Position numbers and translations under genes: made by a program
The notes under the pieces: model-generated
What the model was told of the DNA's origin: nothing
Seen by the model: the letters and a program-made list of their open reading frames with translations, nothing else
The model's database searches: none
Shown: positions 59,377 through 64,000 of the stretch, in pieces
Layout of the letters: each line of letters opens with the position of its first letter
How positions within the stretch are numbered: position 1 is the first letter of the stretch
NCBI GenBank assembly: GCA_030280995.1
Contig: JASXTE010000016.1
Location: forward strand, 10,129,001-10,193,000
DNA from: Hemileia vastatrix
Lineage: Eukaryota; Basidiomycota; Pucciniomycetes; Pucciniales; Zaghouaniaceae
DNA length: 64,000 nucleotides
Reading direction: 5' to 3'

Positions 59377-59763
59377 CTAATGATTTAAGAAGTCATGGCC
59401 AAGAATGGTATTGTCCATCCTTGGGGCATCTAAGACTTTTAATTCCCACTCAAAGGAGGGAAAATTTGGAAAGTCAAAAACCCAAAAAAATTTCTTACTA
59501 ACCCAGTATTTTGGCTCTTCTGATTTGACCAGATAAATTGGAATTTGGTTAATGTCTACAATTTTCAGCTTGAGTTTTTTGGCAAAAGATAAACTGATAA
59601 ATGAAATTGAAGCTCCAGATTCAATAATACAACTGAAGGGAGTATCCTCCTTAAAAATAATTAGTCTCAAACAGTTAAGGGAAACTCCAGTTTTTAAAAC
59701 ATGGAGGTTCTGTGCACTGGTAGATATAAACTTCTTTGCTTTGCACAAAAGTAAACTATTCAC
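59377..59763 (-). pseudogene. Element 4 aspartic protease
   Basis: PFSCIIESGASISFISLSFA corresponds to the retropepsin active-site segment, but the Asp of the D-S/T-G triad reads Glu (ESG). It continues to MDNTILGHDFLNH, the usual ILG..FL end. The key residue change and flanking stops indicate loss of function. Confidence 0.75.
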
Positions 59764-60354
59764 TAGTTTTTTAACTTGGAACTTTTAAATTCTCTGTTAT
59801 TTAATTTAGCACATTCATCCAACTTGTGTTTACCCCATAATACATATACAACCCATTATCTGCTCTTCTTTTCCTCTCAGCCTCCTTTAATTCTCCATTT
59901 GGATCCAATAACTTACTGATATTTCCTGGGGTAAAGCTTTTCATTCAAGCCTTTTCCTTACACTTTTGATTGGTTTTGTTTTGAGATGATGATTGAAAGA
60001 AGTTCAAGATTTGAAGTTCAAACCATGAGACTTATTGGAATGACACCTTTGTTAAAGAAGGCCTTGTTGAATGCCATCAAGTTTGAGGGTCCAATCCATT
60101 AGGTTGGTTAAGGTTACCATTTTCTGAACATGAATATGTAGTTGATCAAGAATCCTTGAAGGAAGTAATTTTTTGAAATGATACTTTAGGGCTGCATCAT
60201 TCCAACCTACTTAAGTTTTTAGAGTCCTGAAATTTGAGATGTATTCAGAGGCTTTACCATTATCATTCATGTGAAGTAAAACTAATTCAATTTCTGTATT
60301 ATTGGTTTCATTAGTGTCCCCAAAGAACATAAAGAGTTGATCTTCAAATTTTTC

Positions 60355-60729
60355 TCAATTTTTGATTAGAAAATGGGTTTCTGTCAAAGAAAGTATGAGA
60401 AAGTATGGATCAAACCATTGTGATGCTTTCCCAGATAAGAATGATGAGGAATAAATTACCTTGGAGCAATCTTTATTGAATTTTTGAGGGTCATTGTGGA
60501 ACAATAATTTGCAGGTTTGTAAAAAAGGTTTCAATCTTTCAGGATTTTCTCCATCAAATTTATCTGAGGATTTCATTGGGGGAGCTTTAAATTTAGAGTT
60601 CTCCAAAGGAGAAGGATTAGAAATTGATTTCACTAATAATTTCATGAAATCTTCCAATGAAGGAGCTGGACCAGGCTCAGATGTTTGGCCCAAAGCGTTG
60701 GTAGCCAGGGAGGATGGTTCCTTGTGCAT
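60355..60729 (-). pseudogene. Element 4 gag, capsid N-terminal part
   Basis: MHKEPSSLATNALGQTSEPG, then FKAPPMKSSDKFDGENPERL and KASQWFDPY, the Ty3-type capsid pattern (F.G....L..F......F). The frame breaks at 60,355 and resumes with stops down to about 59,970. Confidence 0.75.
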
Positions 60730-61003
60730 TGTATCCTTTCCTTCTTCCTTCTCACTAGAATCTTTGAAATCCTGAAGGATTTCTTCTAAAGATTTAATTG
60801 AATGTTCCCTTTCCCTTCATTTGAGAGGTTCAAGAGAGTGAGTGCAGGAAATAGATCACAAAGCTGGTGGCCTATTCCTGGGACAAGTTCTAGTAGTAGT
60901 TCCCATAGGAGGAGTGTGTTGAACGGGTGCCATTTAGACCTAGCCCCTGAAATACATAGAAGTACAAATCAAAAAATGAGAACTATGGAGAATTAAATTA
61001 TAC

Positions 61004-61766
61004 TGTCACCGGATGGCCTATGCACAAGGTCAAGGGTGTTGCTGAGTAACTGAGATTGGAAAAGGTGATATGAAGACTACTTTGAAGCACAGAGAAACAA
61101 TTTGAGGGAGTGGTTTGAAGATACTTCAAAGATAAATTACTTGGTTAAAGATTAATTTGATGTGAATTGTAATGTATGGTAGAGTAACACTAAAATTCAA
61201 GGAGTCTCACAAAGGGTTGGAACTTAATAATCAAAAGAGATTTAGGAGTTTAAAATTTTGAACAGAAATTGATTATTAATAAAGGTAAGAAAAAATAATT
61301 GATTTATATAATTCTAACTACTATCACAACAATATCATAATTTAATTCTAAGGAATGTTGAACCAAATCCCTCCAATTATATAGAAAATTCCATCTCACA
61401 TTTATTCCTTTAATAAACCACCCTTTATTATCACTGACCCTTCAATGTAGCACACATATCCTTTAAATTTACTCCTATTCCTAATCACAGACATTTAATT
61501 ACCCTTAGACACACAATAACCCAAAATTAAAAATATACTATTGATCCAAGAACTATTACATTGGGAATTTGCTTAAAATTGAAAATTATAAGCGGATGAT
61601 TGACTAATTTAGATTTAATTTTTAGATAGCACAGTCTCTGGAGTGTTTGAATTGAGACAACAAAGGGGAAAATCAGTTACTAGGTAGATGTTGCTTTCTG
61701 CACATCAAGTATGGATTTGTGTACTGATTTATGGAATAAAAAAATTGACTTTTGCTTTGAGTGTCA
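61004..61766 (+). repeat. LTR-E (763 bp), uninterrupted copy
   Basis: TGTCACCGGATGGCC to TTTGAGTGTCA. Matches the split copies at 34,566-36,455 and 36,456-39,812. It may be the 5' LTR of element 4 if read on the minus strand, but the adjoining bases lack a TGG primer site. Confidence 0.65.
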
Positions 61767-62848
61767 TGTTGCGTCGTGGTCTTCCAACATTGGCAGGGGC
61801 CTTTGTTGTGTGATTTGGCACTGTTTGTGCATGTCTTAATTGACATCTGTTAAGGAAATGGGTATTTTTCTGGTTTTATTCCGTGGACATTGGGTCTGCG
61901 GGTATGTGGGTACTATCATTGGACAGCCCCAGTTTTTTCTATATATTTCATGTCTTGATAATATTTTTCATATTCTAAGTTTTAAGGGGTCAATTCCTCA
62001 TTCTTCAGTTACAAATGATAGCTGTTTAATTTTGTTTTTCTTGTTTTACAGGCTAGCCTTAAGTCTTAGGGTTAAGTACTTATTACCATTTTATAGGGCT
62101 AACTTAGCTCTATGTTTCATGTCTCAATGTTGTATAGCGTAATTCTGTGTTTTAAGGGTTTTAGTAGTTGTAGCTAATTTTTCTAAGTAGATTAGGTGTT
62201 TTTATTAGTTTTCTGGCTTCAGGGAGGCTGGGCCGCTTTGGGTGGCCCGCCTGCCTCTGTTTTAGGAGGTTGGGGAGCGCTTCAGGAGGGTTTTTTATGC
62301 AATTTGGCAGGTACAGGTGCCAGAGTGGTGGGTGCGCATGGGCTCTTAGTTAGTGGTCTGTGTGTACATAGTGAATAAGACAGTTTGGGGCAACCTTAAT
62401 CATCATACAACCATCCGGAGGTGATATCATTATTCCTCACTCAGTTTTCACTGTTTTCTGGCCACAATTGGCTGTTTTTGTTGCAAGTGAGTTTTTCATT
62501 TAACTTAACTTTGGCAACTGTTTTCTCTGTTATAGTCTTGCAAGCTATAGCAAGTATTATTGCTGTCTCTGGTGTGGATTTGCAGCCTACATCAAGTATC
62601 TTTGCTGTCTCTGGTGTTGACATTGTTCTACATTTCAGTTCTTTGGTCTGGTAGTCTGTCTGGTGACTACTTTCTTGGCTCATCAAGCAGTCAAGTGTGT
62701 TGAAAAGAGGGCTTTAGCAAACAGGAACAAACTTACTTTAGCAAGTAAATCTCACTCTATTTTTCTAAAGGGACAGGGTATTTTCTCTCTGGTTTTTCTC
62801 CAACTCCCTTGGTCAAGGCCTATAGCTAGTACTATAGGATTGTCTACA
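61767..62848 (+). repeat. 5' LTR of the right-edge element (LTR-F, about 1.08 kb)
   Basis: TGTTGCGTCGTGG to TTGTCTACA, immediately followed by four bases and a primer-binding site. More GC-rich than the other LTRs. The left boundary is inferred from the TG and the end of LTR-E. The second LTR lies outside the window. Confidence 0.65.
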
Positions 62849-62852
62849 TTTC

Positions 62853-62869
62853 TGGCGCCCAACGTGGGG
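62853..62869 (+). promoter_or_regulatory. Primer-binding site, tRNA-Lys type
   Basis: TGGCGCCCAACGTGGGG is complementary to the 3' end of the eukaryotic tRNA-Lys with the CUU anticodon, a known retroelement primer. Confidence 0.85.
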
Positions 62870-62939
62870 TAGAACTTGCTAGTTCTTTGGAATCTCTGTT
62901 TTCTTTGGTTGGCTCTTTTTGGTGTTTTGGACTGGAAGA

Positions 62940-64000
62940 ATGGCTTCTGGTTCTGCTATTCCTGTGGTGACTGTCAGTGGGGGGGATGGTCCTCCTTCTG
63001 TGATGGTTAGGGAGTGTGTGAGAATTAAAACTTGGGATGGTACCAAGGTTAATGGGGAGGATGTCAAGTGGTTTCTAGAGAAGTATGAAACTGCTGCTGG
63101 AGTAGATGGTGCTTCCTACCTGGACATGGTGAAGCAGATTATCTTCTTCATTGGTGATAGGTCAGTGGAGAAGGAGATTGTGGCCATGTCCAGCTACAAG
63201 AAGAGGGATTGGAAATTGTTGTGTAGGGAGATGGTGGATAGATGAGGTGTCAGGTTCACTATGGTGGATCTGAACAAGGTTGTCAGTGAATGGAAATCTT
63301 ATGGTGGTGTTGGTAACTTACATAGTTACAGGAAGTTTCTGCTACAGTTTGATCCTGTGGTGGAATATTTGGTGGAAGTGGAGGAGCTGGCACATGAAAA
63401 TGCTGCCAAGGATGTTTTTTGGTCTGCCCTGGCTAGAGATTTCAGGATGGATGTGTTGAAGGAGTTGTCAAGAAAGGAATTAATGAAGAATCTTTCTAAT
63501 GGGGACCAGAAGTTGCCTGCCTTGGATAAGGTGAAGGAGGCTGTTGAGGCCCATTTGAAGTTATTGGCTGTGGACACCTATCAGGAGGGGTGTGCCAAGT
63601 ATGTCAGCAACGTCAGTGAGGCTTTGGCTGAAGAGGAAGTTAGGGAGAAGAAGGTGGAGAAAAATTTGGTGCAGGTTCCCAAAAAGGAGAGGGACCCAAT
63701 GGTGGAGCAGTTGGCTGATCTTACAAAGAAGCTTCACATTTTTGTTCAGGAGGCTAAAAAGGTTAATAAGGCACCTTCTCAGCCTAGAGATTTTGAAAGG
63801 AGGGCTGTTAGGAGTGATCCTTGGGTTTTCTCTTATTGCAGTAGGAGGGGGCACAGGTCCAATGATTGTTGGGCACTGAACAGAGATGTGTCTGAAGGAA
63901 AAGTGGAGTTTGATGGCAGGGTTTTTAAGTTCCCTGACGGTTCTTTTGTGAAGCCCAGTGAGGGGCAGGCTCCTGTGGATTTGGTCAGGAGAAGGGGTGG
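62940..64000 (+). CDS. Ty3-type gag of right-edge element, one internal stop, runs off window
   Basis: ATG at 62,940 (MASGSAIPVVTVSGGDG), about 70 bp after the primer site. The frame is open to 64,000 except for a TGA at 63,243, where VDR*GVRF suggests a former Trp. Capsid-type segment: RIKTWDGTKVNGEDVKWFLE and YLDMVKQIIFFIGD. Near the C-terminus YCSRRGHRSNDC is a zinc knuckle whose first Cys is replaced. Otherwise well preserved with normal CpG content, so probably younger than elements 2 to 4. Gag would package element RNA in the cytoplasm. Confidence 0.75.

Larger units (their letters stand above)
54720..61003 (-). mobile_element. Decayed Ty3-type element 4, minus strand
   Basis: Gag, protease, reverse transcriptase, RNase H, integrase and a chromodomain can be followed from 60,729 down to 54,720, all with stops or frameshifts. 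Its proteins differ clearly from elements 2 and 3. The right boundary is taken as the LTR-E copy at 61,004; no matching left LTR or TGG-type primer site was found, so the ends are uncertain. Confidence 0.7.

Noticed and set aside
62196..62378. Gly/Leu-rich 60-codon frame
   Set aside because: It lies inside LTR-F and has no features of a gene.
1..64000. CRISPR array, rRNA or tRNA genes
   Set aside because: No regularly spaced direct repeats with unique spacers, and I found no convincing tRNA or rRNA; the tandem repeats present lack spacers.

Overview
The window looks like a transposon-dominated stretch of a basidiomycete genome, most probably a rust fungus (Pucciniales). The reasons are its very AT-rich sequence, short GT-AG introns in the genes, chromodomain Ty3-type retrotransposons, a Harbinger-type DNA transposon with a DNA-binding companion gene, and a decayed TET/JBP-type oxygenase of the sort expanded in basidiomycetes. 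The species is not determinable from the sequence; the rust assignment is inference.

Only one block, about 9.2-16.4 kb, reads as ordinary host sequence. It holds two intact, divergently transcribed genes that I spliced by hand: a 14-exon glycoside hydrolase family 5 gene on the minus strand (9,168-12,310; 488 codons before the stop, three exons of only 14, 16 and 14 nt) and a 9-exon tryptophanyl-tRNA synthetase gene on the plus strand (13,884-16,348; 554 codons). They share a 1.57 kb upstream region that carries a 90-bp-arm inverted repeat. A pseudogenised TET/JBP-family gene (5,799-6,910) lies to the left.

The rest is nested mobile DNA. Left edge: a minus-strand chromovirus gag broken by stops, with a repeat-rich leader, then a solo LTR. 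18.6-33.5 kb: one chromovirus (element 3, plus) whose 5' LTR was hit by a second LTR, which in turn was hit by a 4.0 kb Harbinger-like element. Subtracting the insertions restores equal LTR lengths (1,495 bp each). 33.5-42.9 kb: a LINE remnant, LTRs in inverted pairs and a host-like or element-like gene broken by an LTR. 42.9-54.3 kb: a second chromovirus (element 2, minus) whose pol is split by a solo LTR that itself contains an oppositely oriented solo LTR of exactly the same length. 54.7-61.0 kb: a third, more decayed Ty3-type element (element 4, minus) hit by a MITE with palindromic ends and by another solo LTR. 61.0-64.0 kb: an LTR, then the start of a further Ty3-type element (plus) with a clear tRNA primer-binding site and a gag reading out of the window.

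I named the LTR groups for this report: LTR-A (about 1.28 kb), LTR-B (about 1.49 kb), LTR-C (about 1.18 kb), LTR-D (0.82-0.86 kb), LTR-E (0.76 kb) and LTR-F (1.08 kb). A, B, C and most D ends share the octamer TGTCAGCC. CpG is frequent in the two host genes and almost absent in the retrotransposon coding regions, which suggests CpG-directed mutation of the repeats.
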